Source: Haplosporangium gracile (lineage: Eukaryota > Mortierellomycota > Mortierellomycetes > Mortierellales > Mortierellaceae). From it: a stretch of DNA of 43,380 nucleotides. Shown here one piece after another: positions 11,382 to 21,005 of the stretch. A program made the translations under genes and the position numbers. How positions within the stretch are numbered: the first letter of the stretch is position 1; each line of letters starts with the position of its first letter. The stretch spans positions 1 through 43,380 of the forward strand of contig JAAAUF010000275.1 of NCBI GenBank assembly GCA_015499985.1, written 5' to 3'. The notes beneath the pieces were generated by a model. It made no database searches. It saw nothing but the letters and a program-made list of their open reading frames with translations, and was not told where the DNA came from.

Positions 11382-12285
11382 GTTAACAGCCTGACGCCAA
11401 ATCTGCGAGAGCTCTTTTAAACGGACCTCTTAGTCCATCTTATTCAGGAATGAGCTCAAGATGGTATCTCCACATCCTCTCTCGGTGTTCGTTTCGACTG
11501 GAAAGGCTCTCGATCTATAACGACTCACTTCAAGAACGCGCTGGCGATATTAATCCGGACAAATTGCCTATTGCAGCCGCAAATCTTTCCGGACTAAAGG
11601 AGCTCGTACTCGACCACTGTTGGAGGAAGGATGAGCTGTCACGTAGGGATTGGTTCTGGAGAAGTTGCTCCAACGTGGAGAGGCTAGAGCTGAGGAAGTG
11701 GCATCGCGACCTCACTCATGACTTGGCCAACCCGTATAAAAGACTACCTTCACAAGGTGACTAGTATCATTATCAGCGACGGTATAGCTCTAAAGGCTGT
11801 CGCGCCCTTGCTTTCTGCTTGCCTCGGGCGGTTGATGAATATTCAAGTAGGGTTTACAATCAGTCGATACTGTTGCCAAGCCTTGACCTAGCATTGTGGT
11901 ACACTGGAGATACTTCAAGTGATGAATATTCTGGAAGTCTCTAGCAAAGCACTAAATCGCATCTTATTTTCAAGTCCAAAGCTCAAGGTTTTGATCACGA
12001 TTGACGACAAACGGCACGTCCGACAACTATCCCGTACACTAAGGCCAAGGATTTTATTGATGTACATCCGCAATTGGGTAGCCGAATCCATGGGCAAGTG
12101 GGACGTCTCTCAAGGTTCTCAAGGCCAAAATCACTCGTATCCCAAGGCCGGATGTCACCAAGCGTTTGAATGGAAGACAACGCACTGATTGCCTTTCGGA
12201 AGCTTGTGCCGGGGAAGGAAAACGCATGAGTGTACGGTACAAAGGAATCACAGACCTCAGTCTGGCATCCGCTACGCGTCGAGAA
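11382..12285 (+). pseudogene. Decayed F-box/LRR-type protein gene fragment
   Basis: Leucine-rich segments typical of fungal F-box/LRR proteins appear in order but in shifting frames. A CPNLR-type start (SLTPNLRELF) is followed by a stop. Then comes the 11450-11764 frame (LERLSIYND, SGLKELVLDHCW, NVERLELRKWH). A shift near 11740 gives VTSIIISDGIALKAVAPLLS. A TAG near 11888 interrupts before HCGTLEILQVMNILEVSSKAL. Another shift near 12090 leads into SLKVLKAKITRIPRPDV. At least two frameshifts and two stops in 0.9 kb, with no F-box seen, mean it is broken. It sits immediately after the 3' end of the NLR. The family call rests on repeat style and on my recollection of Mortierella F-box proteins, so it is moderate. 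Confidence 0.55.
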
Positions 12286-12373
12286 AAAAATAAACAGCTT
12301 GCACGACCACGGCATCCTTAATTTTTTTTTAATGTATTTAGAATGCAAAGGGGTCAGCGGCAATCGCCTGTGA

Positions 12374-12981
12374 CTAACCATTGAGAAAAGTAGATAGTAG
12401 CGCCTCTATATCAAACTCATCCTCTTTAAAATGCAAACTGAAGGCCAAAAGATGGCGAAGGAGTGGATATCGATAAAAAAAAAAGTAGTAATAACGTTCA
12501 ATTGCCATGACGTAAAATAGTGAATAGTGAAAGAAACAAAGGCGCACCATCTTTGAATGTTCTACGGGTCTACTGCACATACCATCGCCTTCCGATCTTG
12601 GTATCGGGATATTGCTTCGAGAATGTGGAATCGTCATTGAGTATGAACATAAAAACACCCGGTGGGCGGGGCAAGAGTAAAGTATAAAAAAGTATATATG
12701 TCCCATCGAAATCCACTATCGCCTGCTGTCGCCCCAGATTACTTATACAAATAGGGTCTTGACCGACTTTGCACGTATCGGGCGACAATTCTCTTCTTTC
12801 TTCCTACAAAAAAAATATCGTCGGTAGACACAAAGAGAATCGAACAAGTAATGTCGTAGACTGGGAAGATAATGTAATATCCTCAATTTCAGAATGGAGC
12901 AAAGTGAAACGCAGGACTCACGATACCGGAGGATAGGTACGCGTACCATTAAGTCCCAAGTCTTTGTCCAATTGACTAAAA
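12374..12981 (-). CDS. Possible spliced gene of unknown function; first exon unresolved
   Basis: Three exon-like pieces join in phase on the minus strand. The first begins at a strong acceptor (TTTCTTTTAG at about 12972) and reads QLDKDLGLNGTRTYPP, ending at a donor near 12927 (GTATCG) or 12922 (GTGAGT). The second is 12803-12583, after a TTTTTTTTGTAG acceptor, and contains SPDTCKVGQDPICISNLGRQ, a VDFDGTYILFY stretch and DDSTFSKQYPDTKIG, ending at GTATGT. The third is 12437-12374 (LHFKEDEFDIEALLSTFLNG, stop TAG). Upstream, an ATG at 13023 reads MDSLRITGAGFR but needs a 1-base change to reach the first piece, so the start is either another exon or a frameshift. I do not recognise the family. 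Confidence 0.35.
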
Positions 12982-14036
12982 GAAACCCCGAAACCCAGCA
13001 CCAGTGATTCTTAGCGAATCCATTCATGACGGCCTATACATACGGTTGAGCTCGCAAAGAAAAATACAGGAAAAAAATATAGCTTGTTAGTGGTCAGGTC
13101 CAGAAACAAGCACTATCGACCGCAGTAAAAAATACGAAATGGAAAAAGGAGTCTCAACACCCAAAAAGGTCTTGCTAGACGATCTCAAATTGCCTTATGA
13201 CTACCCACCACACCTCACATTCCATGAAGCGTCCTCTAGCGAGAAACATTTCATGTCTCGCCTTTGTTTTGTCCGATATCACAAAGAACTTGTAAAAGAA
13301 CCATGGAGTATCCGCAACAAAAAAAAGGCACCGGAAAGAACAAGCGCTCCGCCAGCACTATCGTCCTAGGACAGAAAGACTGCGACAAGACAGAATGACT
13401 CTGTAACAATTATGTTACAACACGAATACACAATAACACGTCCCATCATCCTTGTGAAATGAGGGACATGTGTTGATAATGCCAGGACCTCCAACTCGTA
13501 TAACTCTACTCAGAAAACGTCTCTTTCAGATAAGGAGCGGAAACTGGTAGTTGTTGAGACAAGGAGAAGGGATGTCTTGCTTAGCCGCAACTGGTGAATA
13601 GCAAGTAACAATCCCTCTTCCCCCCAGTAACCTTTTTGTAGGAGGGTGTGGGTTCTCGAACAATGATACGGTTGAATGGACAAGCGCCCTCGCATTTGTT
13701 GCGGCGGTATGGGTGGCAGGGTGAGTTGTGAACCCATTCGTGTTTTCCTTTGTGAAAAGAATGTGCGGTGAAGAGTTTAATGGGAGGCAGAGGGCTTGTC
13801 GACGTACCGTCTGTGCTTGCTTGTCGTTCCTGATTCCTGAATGGGTCCTTGAGGTCGTCAAAGGGAGTGAAGCTGTTGGTGTGTTGAAGGAGAGCGAGAC
13901 AAGCAAGTGGACCTTGGCAAAAAAAAATTTAAGTACGTCACCGAAAAGTCAGAAATTAATTTTCAGGCACCATTAATTTTTAGCGCGTTCGCGACTCACT
14001 CACTCGGACACATTGACAAGAGAACAACACGAAGCC
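12982..14036. other. Gap of about 1 kb with no secure gene
   Basis: A 76-codon frame at 13139-13369 (+) starts with ATG and has mixed composition (LLDDLKLPYDYPPHLTFHEA). It has no recognisable domain and no clear partner exon, so I leave it as an unproven small ORF. The stretch 13900-14036 is the leader of the nuclease-like gene that begins at 14037. Confidence 0.4.
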
Positions 14037-15890
14037 ATGGACAAGGTGACATCAACCAACACGCCTGCAGCAGGAGGAATCTCAACTCCAGAGACAAGCA
14101 GCAGTAAACAGCCCACAACAACAACCACATCAATACCAACAACACCAACAATATCAACACCACCAATATCATCGCAACCAACAGCACTACAACCAGAAAT
14201 AAAAAAATGGCACAAGGCACTGGACAGACTATTCGGCAAGCCCTACTTTGAGTCCTGCACCTCCCCAGGCCAATTCAGCTATGCCGATTTCCTAGACTGG
14301 AACCGGATCGAGACCTCATTAACAAAACAAAAGGCACGCAACTATTGGAAGAACGCCATCAGCAGATTCGAAAAGAGTACACTCCAGGTATTGCAGGATG
14401 CCGCGAGAAAGATGAACAAGGAGTGGACCGCCGGGGAGCATATCCAATTTGAGGACGATTTTTTCGATCAACAGGATGCGGATCGGAAGCTGGAAAAGAC
14501 GAGGAGGAAGGTGCATCAGGTGGTGGATCATGTCATCTCCAAGAGGCAGCGATTGAGGTATCAGGAGGAAGGAAGAACGCTCGACAAGTCGCTTGCACAG
14601 ACGCGTTCTGATGAGGATGGTGATGTCGAGGATAATGGAGAGAGGCGGCATCAGAAGCAACAGCAGCAGGAACAACAACAGCAGCGCTTACACCAGGTCG
14701 AGGAAGGAGATCGACTGTCGACAAGGACGGTGGAAGATGACCAGACCATCCATTCACTCGATCTCCTATCGTCCGACTCGATCGATCCAGACTACTATGC
14801 AGGAAACGTGTCGGTCAGCTCGGTCAGCTCGGTGGACTTTTCGGACATTACCCCTCTATTGATGGACTATTTGGTCGGTCCGGGGTCAGTCAACGCCAAT
14901 CCTTCAGGAGAGTCGTTCTATATTATTGACGGCGTCAACGTCTCAAAAACCCTCTTCGCCTTCAGAAAAGAGAATGTCTTAACCCACACCACCATGACCT
15001 ATGCTGACGGCACCGACATCTTGTCGCTCAATTTTATCTTTTTCGATAAGCGGCTCGGACCTTTGCGGGATGAACGGAAAAAACGCTGGAGCAGGAGCTT
15101 GACCGAGGAAGAGTCAGGGTTGGTGGTCAAGATGGCGGGCGAGTTTTGTGGCAAGGAGTTTGACGAGTGTGAGTTGTCAATGCGGCAGCTTTCGGGAACG
15201 GCACCAGCGACGGTGCTTCGGTCTAGGATATACAGCTACATCCTCAACTTGCTGTCGTCTCGGTTCCTTTGGCAGACACCCCCTTTTTTCGACAGGACCA
15301 ACGAGGATACATTCACGGATCGCTACTACAGACCCTGGATCAACGCCTTCTTTGGAGATCTCGACGGAGCAGCACTGCATTGGGGGCGGGATCGATTAGA
15401 GTGCGGCGACGGAGTCAGTCAAGAAGTCCTCATCCCTGACGTGATGCTCACCACAACCCAACACTCCCACCGAACAGTCCTCCTATGCGAGATTAAAAAA
15501 ATCGGCAGCTCCCCACAGGACAAGCAACGAGACGTTGTCAAACTGTTCATCGAGATGAAGCGCAGTCTGGACGGGTTGCTTCAAGCAGGAGTAGATGGCA
15601 AGGTGATCGGGATTTTGGGACAAGAGTTCCGGGTGGATGTATGGATGATGGACCTACCCTACGAGGCAATCTACCTGCCGACACATCTGGGATCATTTGA
15701 CATCCTGTTCTCAAGGTATCAGGTCGGGTCACTTCTGGCAATGGCTCCGCCTCTGTTGGCTGCTCGAGAGATTGTGAAGTCGACGTTGGAGGATGTCAAG
15801 GCCTTGGGGAGGAGACAAAGGCCCGTGAAGGGGACTTGGGTGCGCGGTACGTTCAATGTCCAGCCCAATGTCGTTCTCTCCCCAGACTAA
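14037..15890 (+). CDS. Large protein with PD-(D/E)XK nuclease-like C-terminal domain
   Basis: A single exon of 617 residues. The ATG at 14037 (GAAGCCATGG) is chosen because the frame upstream of it has only a TTG. Residues 1-60 are Thr/Ser/Pro/Gln-rich, then come a charged helical region (about 65-190), a QKQQQQEQQQQ tract near 209 and a Ser/Asp-rich linker. The C-terminal half is globular: FLWQTPPFFDRTNEDTF, WINAFFGDLDG, then IPDVML near 466 and, after a short loop, VLLCEIKK near 481-488. The PD...ExK spacing is that of the PD-(D/E)XK superfamily. It continues with VIGILGQEFRVDVWMMDLPY. Such domains occur in fungal and oomycete Crinkler-type effectors and in selfish or defence proteins, but no Crinkler N-terminal motif is visible. 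Nuclease activity and target are inferred only. It lies 2.7 kb downstream of the NLR pair. Confidence 0.75.
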   Translation: MDKVTSTNTPAAGGISTPETSSSKQPTTTTTSIPTTPTISTPPISSQPTALQPEIKKWHKALDRLFGKPYFESCTSPGQFSYADFLDWNRIETSLTKQKARNYWKNAISRFEKSTLQVLQDAARKMNKEWTAGEHIQFEDDFFDQQDADRKLEKTRRKVHQVVDHVISKRQRLRYQEEGRTLDKSLAQTRSDEDGDVEDNGERRHQKQQQQEQQQQRLHQVEEGDRLSTRTVEDDQTIHSLDLLSSDSIDPDYYAGNVSVSSVSSVDFSDITPLLMDYLVGPGSVNANPSGESFYIIDGVNVSKTLFAFRKENVLTHTTMTYADGTDILSLNFIFFDKRLGPLRDERKKRWSRSLTEEESGLVVKMAGEFCGKEFDECELSMRQLSGTAPATVLRSRIYSYILNLLSSRFLWQTPPFFDRTNEDTFTDRYYRPWINAFFGDLDGAALHWGRDRLECGDGVSQEVLIPDVMLTTTQHSHRTVLLCEIKKIGSSPQDKQRDVVKLFIEMKRSLDGLLQAGVDGKVIGILGQEFRVDVWMMDLPYEAIYLPTHLGSFDILFSRYQVGSLLAMAPPLLAAREIVKSTLEDVKALGRRQRPVKGTWVRGTFNVQPNVVLSPD

Positions 15891-16999
15891 AACGAGAATC
15901 AAATAAAGTAATTAATTTTACCATCCACATAGAACACGAGTGGAAGTTCCCGTGCATATGCTGTATTCGCCGCTAGTTGGTTCCTATGATGGTTATACAG
16001 CATACAAGAAGCGCAGTAATGACTCGTTTGGTTCTATGAAAGGAAGAAAGGTCTATGATCTTGAGATATGACGACAGCAGTGTCTCTCGAAGGGCAAAGG
16101 GGCACCGAACTAGCCCGATGTCTTTCCATTGCTACCTCTGTTCTTCTGTTCTTTTTTTTGCATGGAAGCGAGCGAGTGCGCGCAAACGTATGTGTCTGAA
16201 TGTGGGAAACCAATGGTTCAAACACATACTCAACCAGCTAACTAAGAAGCCAGCTAAACAACCAGTTAGTACCTCTCTCTTCTTCGATTTCTATCTTCCA
16301 GTTTCATGTGCTTCTCCCGTCCATTTTTTTTTGTTTGCCGAACCTGACATCACCCCTTTTTTTTCACCTTCATCCCCATACTACTTGTTCTCTCTCGCAT
16401 TGTTTTTGTTTTGGAGTCTGTGTGTATGCGTGCCTGTTATATTGATTTTAGCATTTTTCATATTTCTCGAACCTTTTTTTTTTCTGCGGATTGTAACACT
16501 TCTCTCCTTTCCTCGGCGAGGTTAGTGAGGCGAGGGACACGATACGTCGTGCAATTGCAATTGTTGTTCCTGTATGATGATGACATTGTGCGTTTTGTTT
16601 GCATTGCTTATGTGTGCCCTTTAGAGTCATCTCTCCATGTGGCGAGAACCCCCGTTTGATTTTGATTGTGTTTGTATTGCAGACACTGGGGTTGAATTAA
16701 AAGAAGACGAGGGGAAAGAGAAGAAAGGGGCAAGATGATGACAATTCGAGTATGTGGATAGCGCAACAATGCGAAGAGGGAGAGTAGGGGGATAAAAGGG
16801 ACAGGAGGGGTTTTGTCCTTTTCTTCTTCTTTCCTTCACTTTCATTCTCATTCTTACACAACTTTTCTTCATTCTTACACTCTTCTCGCTCTCGCTCTTT
16901 GTTACCATCCCTTTGTAACTTTTGTATTTACGTACTTTTGATACTACCATCCCCTTTTACTTTTACACTTTCCTCGTCTACTCTTTAATTTACACTACC
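15891..16999. other. 1.1-kb intergenic region, promoter/leader of the Ser-rich gene
   Basis: A poly(A)-like AATAAAG at 15900-15906 follows the nuclease-like gene. The rest is T- and CT-rich. From about 16800 to 16999 it is strongly pyrimidine-rich (repeated CTTTCATTCTCATTCTTACAC-like runs), as in leaders of other genes here. A 156-codon frame at 16055-16525 is mostly Phe/Leu/Ser from T-rich DNA and was rejected. Confidence 0.6.
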
Positions 17000-18067
17000 A
17001 TGGCCGCCGCCTCGGAGCAGGTACGTGTCCTACACCATGCATCAACAAATCAGCTTGTGTTCTCGGAGTAATAATTGCCCTGCAGGAACACACTGCATTC
17101 ACTCGTGGAGGGCTCACTAAAGTGCACAAAGGAAGCAAGGGTCTATCATACAACCTCACACTAACCTTCTCCCTATCTTGCACTTTTTCTCCACTTAGAT
17201 GGTTCTGCCTGCCGACCAAGACCACCAGCACACTGCAACATCCCCCTCCATCCACTCAATATCCTCAGCGGAAAAGTTGACGCATAAGAAGACAAACAGC
17301 CTGAGCACAACCTCCATCCAGTCGTCCTCGTCGTCGACCAAGGAGAGACGCCCCTCCTTCTCGATCACACTACCGCCCTCATGCTCCAAGAGCAGCCATC
17401 TGACCAGCCATTCCTTGGTCTTTAACAGACTGGCTGGACCGGATGATGATAACGATTCGACTGCGGGATTCGAGGAGGCTTTGGCTTTGCAGCAGGAAGG
17501 GAACGAGAGTAACAACCATGCGGAATTGCGAACAAAGGATGAGCCGCCTGTTCGTCGTCGCAGCATCCAGTTTATCCCAGGTATAAAATGAATTGTAGTT
17601 GATGACATGGTCCTGGTCACTTTGATTCACATCTTTTTGTGTGCGGCATAGCATGAAAGAACGTTCACTTTATCACTGCACTTCATCCGCACGTTGTTCG
17701 TCATCATTTGGGACACCGTCATCCTATGAAGGAGGCTTTGCATGTGCATTGCATGACATGGCAAAAGACCAACTCACTCATTCTTCTTACTGCTTCTCTT
17801 CTCACCTTGTTGACTCCTTCTCTTTCTTTCTTCCCGCCTCCGCCCTTCTCCTTCTCGCCTGCGCTTTCGCCCTATCCTTATCCCCCCTGCGATGCAAACG
17901 CGCAATTACAACAAAAACATAGGCGAAGACGACAGCCTGGCGGACCACGATGGTAAGCAACATGGCCTGCCAAAGACGCCCTACCCCGTCACTAACGAAC
18001 AGGACTTCAAGCTCTTCAGCAAACACTGAGCAACTCCGTTTCCTCTACAAGAAAAGGAATTGTTTAA
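17000..18067 (+). CDS. Small Ser/Thr-rich protein of unknown function
   Basis: Exons 17000-17020, 17199-17580, 17923-17952 and 18003-18067 keep frame through three introns (donors GTACGT, GTATAA, GTAAGC) and give 165 residues. The first exon encodes only MAAASEQ; the third is 30 bp (GEDDSLADHD). The ATG has a strong context (CTACCATGG). The protein has no transmembrane segment or recognised domain. It is Ser/Thr-rich with two basophilic kinase-type sites, RRPS and RRRS (R-R-x-S, as for PKA), an acidic patch (GPDDDNDSTAGFEEAL) and a Gln/Ser-rich end. It may be a phospho-regulated disordered protein; this is inference. It converges on the glycosylase gene. Confidence 0.7.
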
Positions 18068-18487
18068 TTTTGTACCCATTTTTACTCGTTGTTTTTTTTC
18101 TTTGTTTGTTTGTTTGTTTGTTTGTTTGTGGAAAGAAGGGAATGCATGGACCACACAGCCCTTGTACAGATCAGTCAGCCTCGCTTTCTGTGGTTTTTAT
18201 CGTCCTTCTCTTCTTGTTATTCCCTTTGTTTTGTTGTTCTTGGTTCCAAAAATAAAATAAACACCAAAAGTAGTGTACATTCTTCAATTTTAACACGAGA
18301 CTTTTGGATGGGAGAAGCACACAGAGGCTCAGCATGAATGAAAAATAGAACTGAGTGGCAATGCTCCTTCTTTCATGTCTCCCAACAAAAATTCTAGTCC
18401 GCTCCTCCCTCTCTCCTCTGGTCGTCCTCCTGCACGTTACTGCTACCCCTTACCTCTCCTTCGCACAAACTACTATTGAACCAATGG
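18068..18487. other. 420-bp convergent intergenic region with a (TTTG)7 microsatellite
   Basis: This holds the 3' ends of the Ser-rich gene and the glycosylase. A TTTG microsatellite occupies 18101-18128 and AATAAAATAAA-type poly(A) signals lie near 18249-18261. No gene is seen. Confidence 0.75.
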
Positions 18488-20183
18488 TCACTGCTCCCAG
18501 GGAGCTTTGACACCGCGGATCTGGCGGTCTCGACGGACCAACTCGGCCAGCTGCTGGAAATATGCCAACTTGTCCTCCTTACGGTACTGTGTCACCCTCC
18601 CACTTGTACTGGGCATCACAAACATTCGACTTCCACGGATACCGCCCCTGTATCTTGGTGCGGTCGGCGGTCTAGAGGAGGAAGAGGAGGAGAGCTTGTT
18701 GTCGTGATAGATTTCTGTCTTGATCGCGTTCTTGTCGTCCTGCTCCTTCTTGACATACAGCTTTTTGTCCTCGTCATCGTCGTCGTAATCGCCATTGAGC
18801 TCCTTCTTGATCAAGGTCTTGTCGTCCAGTTCCTTTTTGACAGGCTTGACATCTTTGTCAGCATCCTCCATCTTGACGTCTTCCTTCCGATCGACTTCCT
18901 CCTCCTTCAGCTCAGCCTTAATAAAAGTCGACCCGTCCTCCTGCTTAACATACGGCGAAGGTGCCCCCTCAGCTCTCAGCTGCCCATCCAACCTCTCCGC
19001 ACTCGGACCGCTCCCAAAAAAGGGTGCCAACCGATACCCCTCCTCATTCATGTGCCTCTGAATCGGGTGGTTCTTATCCTCCAAATCCGCACCCCACAAC
19101 ATCTCCGCATCCTCGGGGGTATCATCCCAACTGAGCCAAGCAGTTTGTAACCCCAACCCGACACCCGAATACATCTCCCAAACCTGTTTACTGACGAAAC
19201 AGACGAAGCGAGGGCGGTACTTTTTGATTTTCGCGGTGAGGATGGGGGCGGCGGCACGGCATTCGGCATCAGAGAGTTCGTTGCCCATTCGGGAGGGACG
19301 GTCGACAAGGTTTGTGAGGCCCATGTTTGTTAACGCTGGGAGCGACTTGTCGTCGTTGGGTCCTAATCGTACTCCTGGCGGGAGGAGGCCTGGTTTGGTG
19401 TTACAAAAATGCGGCGTGAAAATAAAGCCCAATGCTAGCATTAGTTGATACCCTTCAAGTAATTATTTCCATAGAACATTTTTTCCCGAACATCATGGAA
19501 GAAAAAAAAGGCAACGAATGTAAAGAGGCTCCTTACCACTATCGGAAAGACATGGCCAGAAGTGATTATTAGCCCCCGCGTAATGATGCCCACGCTCGCT
19601 GGTCCTGACACCGGGATTAATGCCGACAAAGAGGACATCGAGGTCATAGTCAATAATGTCGGCAACGAATTCCAGGTGTGCGTATATGGCCGGTGCTGCG
19701 TATCCCTGATTCCTGCCTTGCGTTCCACGGCGCTATTTTTTACAATTGAAATGAAGAAGTAAAATGGCGTAAGTAAAACAGAATATTTAACAGGAACATT
19801 GAGATGTCTTGGGAGATCAATGGACTTACAACGACGACAGTCTCTTCCTCCTTGGCGGCTTCAGTCACAGCAGCCCGCTTGTGATGGGGTCGAGTCTTGA
19901 CACTGTCAGCACTGACTGTCCGAGAAATAAATGGTCCTCCTGTGGCGGTTTTAGGATCCATGTTAGTTGTAGAACTGAGTCTCAAACTCTTTCGGACCTG
20001 AGTCGACAGTTCCGTCGTCGGTGTGGGTGCGTCCTCGGCTTCTGCATTGTCCTCGGTCTTGATGGTCCGCTTCTTACTATTCTTAGAGGAGGCTTCAGTG
20101 GTGCTGCTACTTCCTTCGCCGTTGCTGCTGCGGGACGACTTGTCGTGAGCGAATTTAGATACCATGTCTGTGAATTGTGTCAT
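18488..20183 (-). CDS. TDG: TDG/Mug-family G/T(U) mismatch-specific DNA glycosylase
   Basis: Exons 20183-19830, 19732-19537 and 19434-18488 join in phase (introns 97 and 102 bp) to 498 residues. After a Ser/Lys-rich N-terminus come RNQGYAAPAIYAHL and the catalytic motif GINPG (the Asn that activates water in TDG), then GHHYAGANNHFWPC. Next are MGLTNLVDRPSR, the core helices and, near the C-terminus, VMPSTSGR. In this family these form the uracil-DNA glycosylase fold, which removes T or U opposite G in the nucleus and starts base excision repair. Between the core and the VMPSTSGR strand lies an insertion of about 115 residues (about 330-445), acidic and Lys-rich, with seven psi-K-x-E sites; an eighth (IKTE) is N-terminal. 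The start is the first Met with a short leader downstream of the pyrimidine-rich promoter. It is divergent from the NCE101-like gene. Confidence 0.92.
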
Positions 20184-20459
20184 TCCAGGAGGCGAATATA
20201 GATGGAAAAGTGGAGTGGAAAGTGTAAGGAAAAGAAGAAAAGAAAGAAAAAGGAAAGAAAGGTCAAACGTCAAATAACCGAGCGTTTTTGACCTCGTTTC
20301 GCCTGTGTCTGGGTTTTGCCACCATCTCTCGAGACATACTTGATTGATCGCAGTCACACGCACGTATGCACTCCGCTTGCAGTTTAGAAAAGGAAAGAAA
20401 CTTCATGAACAGATCTCCTTGCATTGCCTTGTACCACTAGACACCACTTTTCTACAACC
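20184..20459. promoter_or_regulatory. 276-bp bidirectional promoter between the DNA glycosylase and the NCE101-like gene
   Basis: The two ATGs face away from each other across 276 bp. The side next to the glycosylase is a long purine run (pyrimidine on its coding strand), like other leaders here. No specific factor site is claimed. Confidence 0.6.
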
Positions 20460-20753
20460 ATGGCACCCGTCCGTTACGCACACTTCATCTCAAAGTACTG
20501 TCTTCTTTATGTCCCCTTTCACACCACCACTTTGCTACATCGTGTCCAAATGAAGACCATAGACTGACCTCACATGCAAATTAATGGTTTATTTTGTAGG
20601 AGAGGTGATGTCGTCTTTTCATTAGCCTGCGGATTCGGAGCATACTTCCTCTACGAACGGGATCACCCCCGGGAGTGGACACTTCGCGAGCTGGTTACGA
20701 GAAAGGTCGAGAGGGTCCGGACAGACGGCTGGTTCTCAAGTAGTTCCAAGTAA
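20460..20753 (+). CDS. NCE101: NCE101-like small single-pass membrane protein
   Basis: Two exons, 20460-20494 and 20600-20753, with a 105-bp intron (GTACTG...TTTTGTAG) splitting a Lys codon, give 62 residues: too short for simple ORF calling. It starts MAPVRYAHFISK, has a hydrophobic stretch VVFSLACGFGAYFLYER, and ends with a basic amphipathic tail (LRELVTRKVERVR). This follows the layout of yeast Nce101 (53 residues): Tyr-Ala-x-x-(I/L)-x-K start, one membrane span ending YYxYER, then a Leu-rich basic tail. Yeast Nce101 was linked to non-classical protein export; its exact job is unclear. Annotation pipelines could easily miss it. Confidence 0.8.
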
Positions 20754-21005
20754 AGACACATACCGACACAACAACTTCCACCCTGACAGGAACAGGAACA
20801 GGAACACAAACCGGCACAAACTTGCACATCATCCCACATTCATCCTTGTACCATACTCAGAAAAACAATCATCACAACCGACACACACTTCCCTTCAACC
20901 CCCTTGTCAGGAAATGTCACCCAGGAACAATCACGGATTTTTGGTCCTGTAGATAATAAAAGTAGCGGACGAGTGTCGATATCCATTTTTCAGTTGACGG
21001 GCTGT
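20754..21005. other. 252-bp convergent 3' region
   Basis: Between the NCE101-like stop and the end of the coiled-coil gene. AATAAAAG at 20956-20963 is a likely poly(A) signal. No gene is seen. Confidence 0.6.

Noticed and set aside
13139..13369. 76-codon frame starting at an ATG
   Set aside because: Composition is plausible but there is no domain, partner exon or clear promoter. Mentioned only as an unproven small ORF.
16055..16525. 156-codon frame rich in Phe and Leu, apparently membrane-like
   Set aside because: The hydrophobicity comes from T-rich DNA. There is no domain and no splice partner.
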